Below the pieces are notes generated by a model that was not told the origin of the DNA, did not search any database, and saw only the letters and a list, made by a program, of their open reading frames with translations. A program made the translations under genes and the position numbers. From NCBI GenBank assembly GCA_002504405.1, contig DARO01000005.1:269982-333981 (forward strand): a stretch of DNA of 64,000 nt. The letters are read 5' to 3'. The DNA comes from Methanomassiliicoccaceae archaeon UBA71. GTDB taxonomy: Archaea; Thermoplasmatota; Thermoplasmata; Methanomassiliicoccales; Methanomethylophilaceae. Of the stretch, positions 16,499-25,800 are shown piece by piece; the first letter of the stretch is position 1, and the number at the start of each line of letters is the position of its first letter.

Positions 16499-17281
16499 TC
16501 ACTTGCTCTCGCGCTTCAGAACCGCGGCTCCGCCGTTGGAGACCAGGTCGTTGATCGCGGCGGTGGAGACGTTCCTGAGGACCTCCTCCGCCTCCTTGTA
16601 CTCGGCCGCGTTCACAACGACCCTGTACTTGGGGCATCCGACGCATGTGATCTCGACATCAGCGCCTTCGGCGGCCTCGAGCCCCCTGATGAGGGCGTTC
16701 TTCACAAGCTCCATTCCGTTGGGGGCGGAGGAGGTCATCTCCAGCACACCGTCGATCTGGACGGACGGCGGGACGACGTTCTCCTTCGCGACCTCTATGA
16801 AAGTCTCAATCCAGTCGCCGGAGAACTCCTCGAGGAACTCCTCGGGGTCGGCGACAACGGACTCGAAGGCACCGTACAGGGTCTCGTAGTACTCCAGCAG
16901 GTCGTTACCGAACTCGTCGTAGGCGTCGTCGACGGAGATCTCCATCCTTTCGGCGATGATCTCCACCAGCTTCTCAGCCTTCTTCTCGTTCTTCCACTGC
17001 TGGATCTTCTCCCTCTTCTGGTGCTCGTTTACCGATTTCAAGGAAAGGTCGATATGACCTTTGGAAGAATCGACGCCCAGGACCTTGCAGACGATCTTCT
17101 GTCCTTCTCTGATGTAGTCCCTGATGTACTTGACCCAGCCAGAAGCCACATCCCTTACATGGACGAAGCCCTCTTTGTCGTCGTACTCGTCGAGGGTGAC
17201 GAAGGCACCGAAGTTCTTCACGTTCTTCACGGTGCAGACGACGAGCTCGCCGTGCTCGGGGAAGCCCCTGACTCTGGACAT
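16499..17281 (-). CDS. Translation initiation factor aIF2 subunit alpha
   Basis: 260 residues. An N-terminal S1-type OB fold (GELVVCTVKNVKNFGAFVTL, then GFVHVRDVASGWVKYIRDY) is followed by a helical domain and a C-terminal alpha-beta domain, the aIF2-alpha layout and length. With the beta and gamma subunits it delivers initiator tRNA to the small ribosomal subunit. Its start codon overlaps the rpS27e stop by one base. Confidence 0.95.
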   Translation of the reverse strand: MSRVRGFPEHGELVVCTVKNVKNFGAFVTLDEYDDKEGFVHVRDVASGWVKYIRDYIREGQKIVCKVLGVDSSKGHIDLSLKSVNEHQKREKIQQWKNEKKAEKLVEIIAERMEISVDDAYDEFGNDLLEYYETLYGAFESVVADPEEFLEEFSGDWIETFIEVAKENVVPPSVQIDGVLEMTSSAPNGMELVKNALIRGLEAAEGADVEITCVGCPKYRVVVNAAEYKEAEEVLRNVSTAAINDLVSNGGAAVLKRESK

Positions 17282-17448
17282 CAGCCGACTACCTCGAGGA
17301 TCTCGCCTTTGATCTCACCGATGCCGCCCTTGGGGACGATGAGGGTGGATCCGCAGACGTGGCAGGTGACCTTTGTTGCGGCCTTTCTGAAAGCGATCTG
17401 CTCGTTGGCGCAGTCGGGGCATTTGATCTTGATGAAATCTCCGGTCAT
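17281..17448 (-). CDS. 30S ribosomal protein S27e
   Basis: 55 residues with two CxxC pairs (CPDCANEQ and CHVCGSTL) forming a zinc ribbon, the usual size of archaeal S27e. The start is ATG 17448, preceded by a GTGATCAAC ribosome site; the longer in-frame extension upstream lies in the L44e gene and is rejected. It lies between L44e and aIF2-alpha, as in many archaea. Confidence 0.93.
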   Translation of the reverse strand: MTGDFIKIKCPDCANEQIAFRKAATKVTCHVCGSTLIVPKGGIGEIKGEILEVVG

Positions 17449-17453
17449 GTTGA

Positions 17454-17732
17454 TCACTCCGTGAGCTCGAACTTCTTGGCGCGGATGCAGGGGGAGATGT
17501 TGGCCTTCTTGCACTGGGTGCATCTGTACCTGAGGTTGATCCTCTTCGTGGGCTTCTCCCTTCCTTCGGGCTTAGGCCTGGGGAAACCACCGTATCCGGC
17601 GGTAACCTTTCTGAATCTCCTCTGACCCCATTTGAGCTCGCTTGCTTTCTTCTTCTTGACCCTCTCCACTTCCTGCTCGGTGTGCGCCTTGCAGTAGGGG
17701 CAGTATCTCTTGATGGTCCTGGGCATCTTCAT
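17454..17732 (-). CDS. 50S ribosomal protein L44e
   Basis: About 92 residues with the four cysteines of L44e (YCPYCKAHTEQE near the start, RCTQCKKANISPC near the end) and the conserved QRRFRKVTAGYGGFPRPKP region between them. The start at 17732 or 17726 is uncertain by two residues; GGTGAT precedes it. It heads the S27e-aIF2alpha-Nop10-PAC2 operon. Confidence 0.94.
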   Translation of the reverse strand: MKMPRTIKRYCPYCKAHTEQEVERVKKKKASELKWGQRRFRKVTAGYGGFPRPKPEGREKPTKRINLRYRCTQCKKANISPCIRAKKFELTE

Positions 17733-17776
17733 GATAATCACCCTGAAATTGAATCGGAACGTGTTATATCGGGGTT

Positions 17777-17790
17777 GTATTAAAAGCTAT
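17777..17790 (-). promoter_or_regulatory. Likely TATA box of the L44e-aIF2alpha operon
   Basis: On the minus strand CTTTTAATAC lies about 50 nt before the L44e start and leaves a short leader. A second TATA-like element (GATATAAC, about 17764-17771) lies closer. Which is used cannot be decided from sequence. Confidence 0.45.
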
Positions 17791-17819
17791 GCACTGCCCG
17801 AATGGGTGTTCAATGGGGT

Positions 17820-18512
17820 TCAGTCGGTCTGTCCCGACATCCTCTCCACGGTGCCGTCCTGCCTCGATATAAGCACGTCGTAGGCTGTGTTCAGGAAGAG
17901 GCCGTTCTCCACCACTCCGGGGATGACGTCTATCCTGGATTCTAAGAAGAACGGGTTGTCGATGCCGGGGAATCTGCAATCGTAGATGTAGTTCCCGCCG
18001 TCGGTCACGAAGGGCTCCCCGTCCCTCATCCTGAGGGTGGGCTCGCAGCCCTGCCTCTTGAGGGCGTACCGCGTGTGCTCATGACCGAACCTCAGCACCT
18101 CGACCGGCAGGGGGGCCTTGGTTCCGAGCTTCTCCACGAGCTTGGATTCGTCGGCGATGATGACCTCCCTGATGGTGGCGGCGGCGACGATCTTCTCCCT
18201 GAGCAGCGCGCCTCCCAGGCCCTTGATCAGCTGCATCTTGGGGTCCACCTCGTCCGCTCCGTCGATGGTCACGTCGAGGCTGTCCACCTGGTCCAGGTCC
18301 ACGACCTTGATCCCGCACTCCTTGGCCAGGTTCTCGCTCTGGACGGATGTCGCCACGCAGGTGAGGTCGTATCCCTCGGCGACAAGCTGCCCGATTCTCT
18401 TGATCGCGAAGTAGGCGGTGGATCCCGTGCCGAGCCCCACGTTCATGCCGTCCTTCACGAATGTGTTGACGGCCTTCTCCGCAACAATCCTCTTGAGCTC
18501 AGCAGCTTCCAT
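17820..18512 (-). CDS. rpiA: Ribose-5-phosphate isomerase A
   Basis: 230 residues. It interconverts ribose 5-phosphate and ribulose 5-phosphate in the pentose pathway. Family motifs are GLGTGSTAYFAIK (phosphate-binding loop, residues ~22-34), the catalytic DGADEVD (~84-90), IKGLGGALLREK (~95-106) and ADESKLVEKLG. Length and motif order match RpiA fully. It is transcribed alone, divergent from dph6. Confidence 0.95.
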   Translation of the reverse strand: MEAAELKRIVAEKAVNTFVKDGMNVGLGTGSTAYFAIKRIGQLVAEGYDLTCVATSVQSENLAKECGIKVVDLDQVDSLDVTIDGADEVDPKMQLIKGLGGALLREKIVAAATIREVIIADESKLVEKLGTKAPLPVEVLRFGHEHTRYALKRQGCEPTLRMRDGEPFVTDGGNYIYDCRFPGIDNPFFLESRIDVIPGVVENGLFLNTAYDVLISRQDGTVERMSGQTD

Positions 18513-18599
18513 TTTGACACCTGCCGCAGATTATGCAATAACACTCTAAAACAGTTCCGTTGGGAGTGGGTTTTAAGGATGCTCTACATACGGGGGCTC

Positions 18600-19289
18600 A
18601 TGAGGCTGGCTTCTCTCTACTCCGGTGGGAAGGACTCGACGTTCGCGCTCTATCTCGCGGAGCAGATGGGCTACGACGTGCCCTTCCTCGTGAACATCGT
18701 CCCAGAGGACGAGGCGTCCTGGATCTTCCACACTCCGAATCTGTCCGTTGTCCCGCTCATGGCGGAGGCCATGGGGAAGGAGCTGGTCACGGCTCACAGC
18801 ACCGGTACGGAGGAGGGGGACATGGAGGGTCTTAGGTCTGCGCTGGAGGGCCTCGATGTGGACGGTGTCGTCACAGGGGCCCTGTGGTCGGACTACCAAT
18901 GGGACCGCATCAACATCGTATGCGGGGATCTCGGCCTCAGGGTGGTATCGCCCATGTGGCGCAAGGATCAGGATCTGGTGATGGACCAGATGCTGGATGC
19001 GGGGATAGAGGCGATCATCGTGGGATGCTACGCGGACGGCCTGGGGCAGGAATGGCTCGGCAGGTCGCTGGACCGCGAGGCGGTGGACGAGCTGAGATCC
19101 CTAAGGGAGAGGTATGGCATAAGCATCATGGGCGAGGGCGGCGAGTACGAGTCCCTGACCGTATTCTCCCCCATGCATGGCAGGCGTCTTGTGATCGATT
19201 CGTCCGATATCGAATGGAAGAAGGGCGCAGGGACGCTGAGGGTCAGGGGAGCCTCTCTCCGCCGAGGGCGGGAGGCTCGAATCTCCTGA
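18600..19289 (+). CDS. Diphthine--ammonia ligase-like ATP pyrophosphatase (Dph6)
   Basis: 229 residues opening with MRLASLYSGGKDSTFALYLA, the PP-loop (SGGKDS) of the Dph6 family, followed by conserved VTGALWSDYQWDRIN and the C-terminal GEGGEYESLT motif that is diagnostic for the family. Dph6 amidates diphthine on elongation factor 2. ATG 18600 is preferred to ATG 18579 because the TATA-like TTTTAAGG at 18570-18577 predicts a leaderless start near 18597-18600. Its last 47 nt overlap the 3' end of the copper ATPase gene on the other strand. Confidence 0.88.
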   Translation: MRLASLYSGGKDSTFALYLAEQMGYDVPFLVNIVPEDEASWIFHTPNLSVVPLMAEAMGKELVTAHSTGTEEGDMEGLRSALEGLDVDGVVTGALWSDYQWDRINIVCGDLGLRVVSPMWRKDQDLVMDQMLDAGIEAIIVGCYADGLGQEWLGRSLDREAVDELRSLRERYGISIMGEGGEYESLTVFSPMHGRRLVIDSSDIEWKKGAGTLRVRGASLRRGREARIS

Positions 19290-21456
19290 GCCTCATGGCG
19301 TTCGTCACCACGGACACCGACGAGATCGACATGGCGAGCGCGGATACCATCGGCATCTGCCCCACAAGCCCGTCGTATCCGAGGATCACAGGGAGCCCGG
19401 CAGCTATCGGGATGCAGATCGCGTTGTAGCAGAACGCGAAGAACAGGTTCTGCTTGATGTTCTTCAGGGTCGCCCTGCCGATCTCAAGGGCGGCCGGCAC
19501 GCTGCGGAGGTCGTCGTTCATGAGCACTATGTCCGCGGATTCGATGGCGATGTCGGTTCCGGAGCCTACGGCAATCCCCACGTCAGCCTGAGTCAGCGCC
19601 GGAGCATCGTTTATCCCGTCCCCCGTCATCGCTACCCTCGCCTGGGCAACCTGCAGGTCCCGTACGATCTCCAGCTTGTCCCCCGGTCTCGTCTCAGAGT
19701 GGACCTCCGACATCCCGAGGCGCGATGCGACGCTTCCGGCGGTGCTCGCCCGGTCCCCCGTGACCATGAGGACGCGCATCCCGTCTCCGAGGAGCGACTC
19801 AACCGCGGAAGGGCTCTCCGGGCGCAGAGGGTCGGATATCTGCAAGGTGCAGGCGTATTCTCCGTTTATTGCGGCGTGTATGCAGGTGGCCCCGTTATAC
19901 GATGCCATGTCCGCCTCCGCCGGGACCGGTGCGCTCTCTTCGGCGAGGAACGTCGTGCTGCCGACCGATACGCTCATTCCGTCCACCAGGCATCTCACTC
20001 CCCCTCCGGCGACGCTCACGAAGCCGGAATGCGGCGGTATGTCCACTCCCTGCTCCTTCGCATAGCGGACCACAGCCTCCGCCAGCGGGTGCTCCGAATC
20101 GGCCTCCGCGGCCGCCACCGCCCCAAGAGCGGACGGGTCGCTGATCGAGGTCACCTCGGGGTGCCCCACCGTGCAGGTTCCGGTCTTGTCCAGGATCACG
20201 GTGTCGACCCTCCCCGCCGCTTCCAGGGCGGAAGCCGTCTTGTACAGTATTCCGTGCTGTGAGCCCTTGCCGGTCCCCACGACTATGGCGAGCGGGGTCG
20301 CCAGGCCGAGCGCGCACGGGCAGGAGATCACGAGCACGGAGACCGCTATCGTCAGGCTGAACTGCACGTCCCTGCCAGCCGCCATCCATCCTACGAAGAC
20401 CGCCAGCGCTATGGCGATGACGACCGGCACGAACACTGCGGCAACCCGGTCGGCCATACCGGCCACGGGCGCCTTCGTCCCCTGGGCCATCTCCATCATG
20501 CGCGCTATCTGGAACAGGACGGTGTCCTCCCCCGTCTTCTCGACCGTCGCCCTCAAGCTGCCCGACCCGTTGACAGTTGCACCGTACAGCACGTCCCCGG
20601 GGGACTTGTCGACCGGGATGCTCTCGCCGGTCAGCATCGATTCGTCCACGGCGGAGCGGCCTTCTAGAACAACCGAGTCCGCGGGAACCTTCTCCCCCGG
20701 CCTCACAAGAATGATGTCGCCGACCCTCAGGGATGACAATGTGACGGTCTCCTCGACCCCGTCCCGTATGACGGTGGCCTCGTCCGGGGCGAGGGACAGG
20801 AGAGTCATGAGGGAATCGTTGGTGCGGAGCCTGGACCTCGCCTCTATGTACTTCCCTATGCTGACGAGGGCTATGATCATCCCGACGGAGTCGAAGCTGA
20901 GCGAGTGCGAGGCCGACGTATCGCCGGCCCAGACGCAGTACGTCACATACAGTCCCATGGACAGGGAGGCGAGGGTCCCCAGGGAGACCAGCGAGTCCAT
21001 GGTCGGATGCTTCGACAGGAGCGCGGGAAGCCCCTTCCTGTAGAACCTCCTCCCGCCGTACATTATCGGGATGCACAACAGCAGCTGCACTATGCAGTAG
21101 TCCAGAGGCGACAGGGGGATGTCGAGGCCGAACATCGGCCCCATCGCTATGATCCCGAGGGGTATCGCGAAGGCGATCGATATCCAGAGGTCCCTCCGCT
21201 GAAGTTCCAGCGCTCTCCTCTGGACCTCCGCGGCCTCTCCGCGGTCGTCGGATATGACCTGGTATCCGGCGCCTGTTATCGCGGCGGCTATGATGTCCTC
21301 GTCCGTTCTGTCCTCGTCGTAGACGACGGTGGCAGTGCTGCTGCCGATGTTGGCGGTGACGGATTCGACGCCGTCGAGCCCTCCGACAGCCCCTTCCACG
21401 CGGCCGACGCAGGCGGCGCAGGTCATCCCGCCGACGCGGAATGTCCTGGTCCTCAT
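19243..21456 (-). CDS. copA: Copper-type heavy-metal P1B ATPase
   Basis: 737 residues. One N-terminal metal-binding domain carries GGMTCAACVGRVEGA. The membrane metal site CPC lies in SCPCALGLATP, the phosphorylation motif is DKTGTCTVG, the SEHPLAEA histidine-proline pair follows, and GDGINDAPAL closes the ATP domain. The CPC and GMTCAAC motifs indicate Cu(I)/Ag(I) export. It is translationally coupled (ATGA overlap) to the copper chaperone upstream, and overlaps Dph6 tail to tail. Confidence 0.93.
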   Translation of the reverse strand: MRTRTFRVGGMTCAACVGRVEGAVGGLDGVESVTANIGSSTATVVYDEDRTDEDIIAAAITGAGYQVISDDRGEAAEVQRRALELQRRDLWISIAFAIPLGIIAMGPMFGLDIPLSPLDYCIVQLLLCIPIMYGGRRFYRKGLPALLSKHPTMDSLVSLGTLASLSMGLYVTYCVWAGDTSASHSLSFDSVGMIIALVSIGKYIEARSRLRTNDSLMTLLSLAPDEATVIRDGVEETVTLSSLRVGDIILVRPGEKVPADSVVLEGRSAVDESMLTGESIPVDKSPGDVLYGATVNGSGSLRATVEKTGEDTVLFQIARMMEMAQGTKAPVAGMADRVAAVFVPVVIAIALAVFVGWMAAGRDVQFSLTIAVSVLVISCPCALGLATPLAIVVGTGKGSQHGILYKTASALEAAGRVDTVILDKTGTCTVGHPEVTSISDPSALGAVAAAEADSEHPLAEAVVRYAKEQGVDIPPHSGFVSVAGGGVRCLVDGMSVSVGSTTFLAEESAPVPAEADMASYNGATCIHAAINGEYACTLQISDPLRPESPSAVESLLGDGMRVLMVTGDRASTAGSVASRLGMSEVHSETRPGDKLEIVRDLQVAQARVAMTGDGINDAPALTQADVGIAVGSGTDIAIESADIVLMNDDLRSVPAALEIGRATLKNIKQNLFFAFCYNAICIPIAAGLPVILGYDGLVGQMPMVSALAMSISSVSVVTNAMRLRRFEPPALGGERLP

Positions 21457-21674
21457 GAGAACAGGCCGTGCTTGGCAGTCGCCCGGAATCCCGCGTCCAC
21501 GACCGCCCTGATCAGCGGGTCGTCCGCGACACCGGAGTGCTCCACGGAGGCGGTGCCCTTCTTCAGGTTCACCTCCACCGCCGTCACCCCGTCTACCTTC
21601 TCCAGGGATTCCTTAACCTTCTTGACGCATCCCTCGCACATCATGCCTTCGATCTTAAGAGTAGTCTTGGCCAT
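21453..21674 (-). CDS. CopZ-like heavy-metal chaperone
   Basis: 73 residues, a single HMA domain with the metal-binding motif GMMCEGCVKKV. It presumably delivers Cu(I) to the ATPase encoded immediately downstream, whose start overlaps this stop by 4 nt. An AAGGTGA ribosome site precedes ATG 21674 and a TATA-like ATAAATACC lies at about 21704-21712. Confidence 0.9.
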   Translation of the reverse strand: MAKTTLKIEGMMCEGCVKKVKESLEKVDGVTAVEVNLKKGTASVEHSGVADDPLIRAVVDAGFRATAKHGLFS

Positions 21675-21727
21675 TTAGGCTCACCTTAATCCGTATCGTC
21701 GGCTCTGGTATTTATTCCGATGCCCGG

Positions 21728-22231
21728 TCATTCGTACCGGACGAACTCATCCATGGGGATGCGGACGCCGTGGTTCTTGGACGTCTCGTCGTCCTTGTAG
21801 CCGACGGCGAGGATGTTGACGGGAACCATGTTTTCGGGAAGCCCGAAGTTCTTCCTGATGACGTCTGGCTTGAACATGCATATCCACAGCGTGCCGAGAC
21901 CCATGTCGGTGGCCTCGTACATCATCTGGGTGGTCACGATGGACGCATCTATGTCGGTGGTCTTCATGCCATCGTAGCTGCGGGTCCAGGTCCTGTCCCG
22001 GTCGGCGCAGACTATCAGTGCGAGAGGGGCGTCGTATATGTTGCAGGCCTCGCCGAGCTTCCTGAGGCCCTCCTGGCTGCGAACGGCGATGACACGGACG
22101 GGCTGGTCGTTTCTGGCCGATGGGGACAGGCGCCCAGCCTCCAGTATGGAGCGGATCTTGTCGTCTTCGACCTTGTCGGACTTGTACTTGCGGGATGAGT
22201 ATCTCCTGCGAGCGAGCTCTATGAAATCCAT
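21728..22231 (-). CDS. Nitroreductase-family flavoprotein
   Basis: 167 residues with the family start DFIELARRRYSSRKY, the FMN-contacting SPSARNDQP segment and the C-terminal GLPENMVPVNILAVGY. Members use FMN and NAD(P)H to reduce varied substrates. ATG 22231 is chosen over GTG 22240 because GAGGTGA lies 5 nt before it. It diverges from the HxlR regulator gene, a frequent pairing in which the regulator controls the reductase. Confidence 0.9.
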   Translation of the reverse strand: MDFIELARRRYSSRKYKSDKVEDDKIRSILEAGRLSPSARNDQPVRVIAVRSQEGLRKLGEACNIYDAPLALIVCADRDRTWTRSYDGMKTTDIDASIVTTQMMYEATDMGLGTLWICMFKPDVIRKNFGLPENMVPVNILAVGYKDDETSKNHGVRIPMDEFVRYE

Positions 22232-22330
22232 CTTGTTCACCTCTCTGTGGGTTCTCGTATAGGCCTGGCAGTATTAGAGGTTCTTCGGCCCGGCGCACAT
22301 GGGAAATACCTTCCATGCGATGGCGCACCC

Positions 22331-22870
22331 ATGTCCGGGGAGGATGAGTACAGGGCGATACCCATAGTCACAACGCTCGAGCTCATAGGCGGGAAGTACA
22401 AGGCCCTGATACTCTGGGCGCTGATGGACGGCAGGCGCAGGTTCGGGGAGATCCACTGCCTGATGCCGTCCGCTACGTCCAGCATGCTGAGCAGGCAGCT
22501 GAAGGAGCTGGAGGCGGACGGCCTCGTGCGCAAGACCGTGGTCTCCGAGAACCCCCCATGGGTCGAATACTCCCTGACATCGCTCGGCACGTCCCTCATG
22601 CCGGTGATAGAGGAGATGGCCCTGTGGGGGCCGCATACCTGGAGATGGAGAGCTCCAGGGCTCAGTGAGCCCTCTCGATGGCCTGGATTATCCTGGCCAC
22701 CTCCTTCTCGGGGTCCTTCCACATCCCCGGCGTCCAGACCCTGTGGATCTTCCATCCCCTGGATTCCAGGTACTTCTGCCTGTGGTAGTCCCTCTCCCTG
22801 GTGGACGAGGACAGTTCGTAGAGGCGGCTGTCGCACTCTATCCCCAGGATGTACCTGTCGTTCTGCTTGA
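22331..22870 (+). CDS. HxlR-type transcription regulator, 3' end apparently frameshifted
   Basis: Residues 1-98 form an HxlR winged helix: IPIVTTLELIGGKYKALILW, RRFGEIHCLMPSATSSMLSRQL, and SENPPWVEYSLTSLGTSL. After the G-run at 22626-22630 the annotated frame degenerates into WGPHTWRWRAPG and continues 200 nt into the antisense helicase gene. Inserting one G gives WGAAYLEMESSRAQ and a stop at 22666-22668, the usual HxlR ending, just before the convergent helicase stop. So either the sequence has a one-base deletion in the homopolymer or the gene has a real frameshift. It probably regulates the divergent nitroreductase. Some HxlR members respond to aldehydes or redox stress. Confidence 0.8.
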   Translation: MSGEDEYRAIPIVTTLELIGGKYKALILWALMDGRRRFGEIHCLMPSATSSMLSRQLKELEADGLVRKTVVSENPPWVEYSLTSLGTSLMPVIEEMALWGPHTWRWRAPGLSEPSRWPGLSWPPPSRGPSTSPASRPCGSSIPWIPGTSACGSPSPWWTRTVRRGGCRTLSPGCTCRSA

Positions 22871-25800
22871 CAGCCAGGTCTATCTGGTACCCGCCTATCC
22901 CAACGTTCCTCTCGACCGTGTACCCCTTGCGGGTGAGCGCGTTGAAGACCCGGTCGGCGATCCTCCCCGAGTCGAACTCCTCGGCGGTCTTCCAGCGGTC
23001 GTCGCCGAAGGAGTGGAGGATCGTGTCCGCGAGCTCCCTGTTCCCGCTGCTGATGGCGTCCGCGTACTGCAGGTACTTCTTCAGGACCCTCGGTCCCTCG
23101 TTCTTCGTTTCGTCCACCTGGAGGTCCTCCGGCTCGAAGGAGGTGACGATCATGATCTTCTTCTTGGCCCTGGATATGGCGACGTTCAGGCGGTTCTCCC
23201 CTCCGCGGTTGTTCAGCCATCCGAACCTCTGCATCAGGCGCCCCTCCTTGTTCTTGGCGTACCCGATGGAGAACATGATGACGTCCCTCTCATCGCCCTG
23301 GACGCTCTCGATGTTCTTCACGAACAGGCCCACGTCCTCGCCGTTGTCGAACCTCTTCATCTCGTCGGCGACGGCCTTCCCGAAGCCCACGTCGTTGGCG
23401 CATTCCTCCTCCAGGACATCGTATATGAGGTCCCTCTGCGAGGCGTTGAACGTGATTATCCCCACGGTCTCGTCGTGCTTCCTGTTGGCGAAGAACTCCT
23501 TCAGGAGGCCGACGATCTTGCGGGCCTCCTCCATGTTGGACTTGTCCTCCCACAGCCCTTTGACCTTGAACACCTCGATCGGCGGCCTCTCGGGCTTCTC
23601 GACATTGGGGGACACGTAGAGCCTCCCCCCGTAGAACGCATAGTTGGAGAAAGCTATGAGCTCCTCGTACTTGGAGCGGTAGTGGAAGTTCAGCAGTATC
23701 GAGTCGTACCTCGTCCTGGCGAGGTCGAGCAGGCTCTCCTCCTCCAGGGCGGCGGAGACCACGTCGTCCAGGTCCTCCTCGTCGCTCTCGTACTCTATCC
23801 TGCCCACCCCCAGCGAGGACGGGCGGAGCTGCTTGTGGTCTCCGGCGACGACCACCTTCTTTGCGCGGTAGATAGAGGGGACCCCCTTCTCCACGTACAT
23901 CTGGGACGCCTCGTCGAATATCAGGACGTCGAATATGCCCATCTCCAGCGGGAGTATCTCGGACACGACCTCCGGGGTGAGGAGCCAGACGCGCACACCC
24001 TTGAACAGCTCGTAGCCGTAGCGGGCGATGAACTTGTTGAGGTTCCACTTCCTCTTGGACTCGATTATCCTGTTGATGTCGCCGCGCCTCTTCGACTCGG
24101 TGATGTACTTGAGGTTCTCCTGGAACACCTCCTCCACCTTGTCCTTGGACAGCTCCCTCTTGGTGTTGATCTTGCGGTCCATGTCGGCTATGATGCTGTC
24201 GAAGTCCCAGATCTCCTGCATGATGTCCTTGTGGGCGGCGTCGAACTTCTGGAGGTGGTCGTTGAGTATCCAGTCGTAGATCTTGTCGTTGCAGTCCGTG
24301 AATGGCATCTTGGTGACGGACGACACCCCGAGGACATCGGCCCCGTAGACCTTCTCGGAGGGCGTCAGCTTGTCGTACACGGTGGCGCGGGACGAGTACG
24401 TCTCGTATCCGTCGAGGGCCTCGAACATCCTGCGGGGGTCGTCCATCACGGTCCTGACGGTGTGCTCGTTGTAGTTCGCGAAGTACTTCCCGGTCATGGC
24501 GGTGGCCTCGCGGGTGACCTTCCCCTTGGAGAACAGCCTGCCGACGAAACCCTTGGAGTTCAGCTCGATCATCTGCCTCTCCAGGTCCAGGAGGTCCGCC
24601 TTCATCTCCCCGATGTTGTACTCGGATAGGTCCCCCCTCATCTGGGTCATCCACGGGTACCTCTGCACCAGGTCGTTGTACTCGCTGAAGTTGCGCATGA
24701 GCACTTGGTCCCCGAACTTCCTGTGGAGCTCCGTCACGGCCGGGTACTTGAGGTCGAGGAGGGACTCGTCTATGTTCTCCTTCAGGGTCCTGTACTCCTC
24801 GAGGTGGCGCTTGTCGTTGAGGTCGAGCCACCTGTCCATGGCGTAGAGCTTGTACGGCTCGATGCCGAAGTCGCAGGGGCTGTACATGGTCGTGGCTATG
24901 TTGTTAAGCAGCGCCACGTCCCTGTCTATGCTCTCGGAGACGGCGTCCAGGTCCACGCCCTTCTTGGGCGTGTCCGAATCGAGCATCCTGGCCAGCTGCT
25001 TGTAGAACAGCTCCTTGTTCCCCACGTCGTCGATCATGAGGCAGTATTTCGATAGCGTCCCCAGGCGCGAGTAGACGACGTCGAGGGCGGTCTTCTTCTC
25101 CGACACCATGAGGACAGTCCTGCCCTTGATGACGGCGGATGTGATCAGCCCGGTGATGACCTGGGATTTGCCGGTACCCGGGGGGCCCTGGACGACGATC
25201 TCGTTGCCCTTCTCCATGGCCGTGAGGATGTTCTCCTGGGAGCTGTTGAGGGAGTTGATGTACACAAGGTCCTTCTCCGAGGCCTCCATGCCCTTGTCCC
25301 TGATCTCATCCTCGGACAGGGGCGCCGGCAGGTCTGACAGGTAGTCCGACTTGTTCAGGTCGACGATAAGGTCGTTGAGGATCCCGTTAATCTCCCTTCC
25401 GGCCAGGACGCCGTCGAAGTCCCTCTGTATCGAGCTGGAGTATGTCGGGTACTTCCCGAGCATCACGTTGGGGACCATCTCCATGTCCCCCGCGAGGTAC
25501 TTAGGGAACTCGCCTGCCTTGTAATCCACGAACGGCACGGGGAGGCTGTAGTTCGTCTCGAGCCTGATCCCGTTCTGCTCGTAGAACGCGACCAGGTTGG
25601 TGATGAACGTCTCCCCCGTGTAGTCCTCGATCACGTTGTCTGGAAGCGGCCGGTTCTGCCCTCCCGATTTGATTATGCCGAGTACGAGGGTGTTGTTGTA
25701 CACGGTATCGCGGGAGTTGTCCATGGTGAGCGATATCGTGCGCGTGTCCTTCTCCAGGATGACCGGGAAGAGGGCGAGGGGCGCGCGGACATCCATCTCG

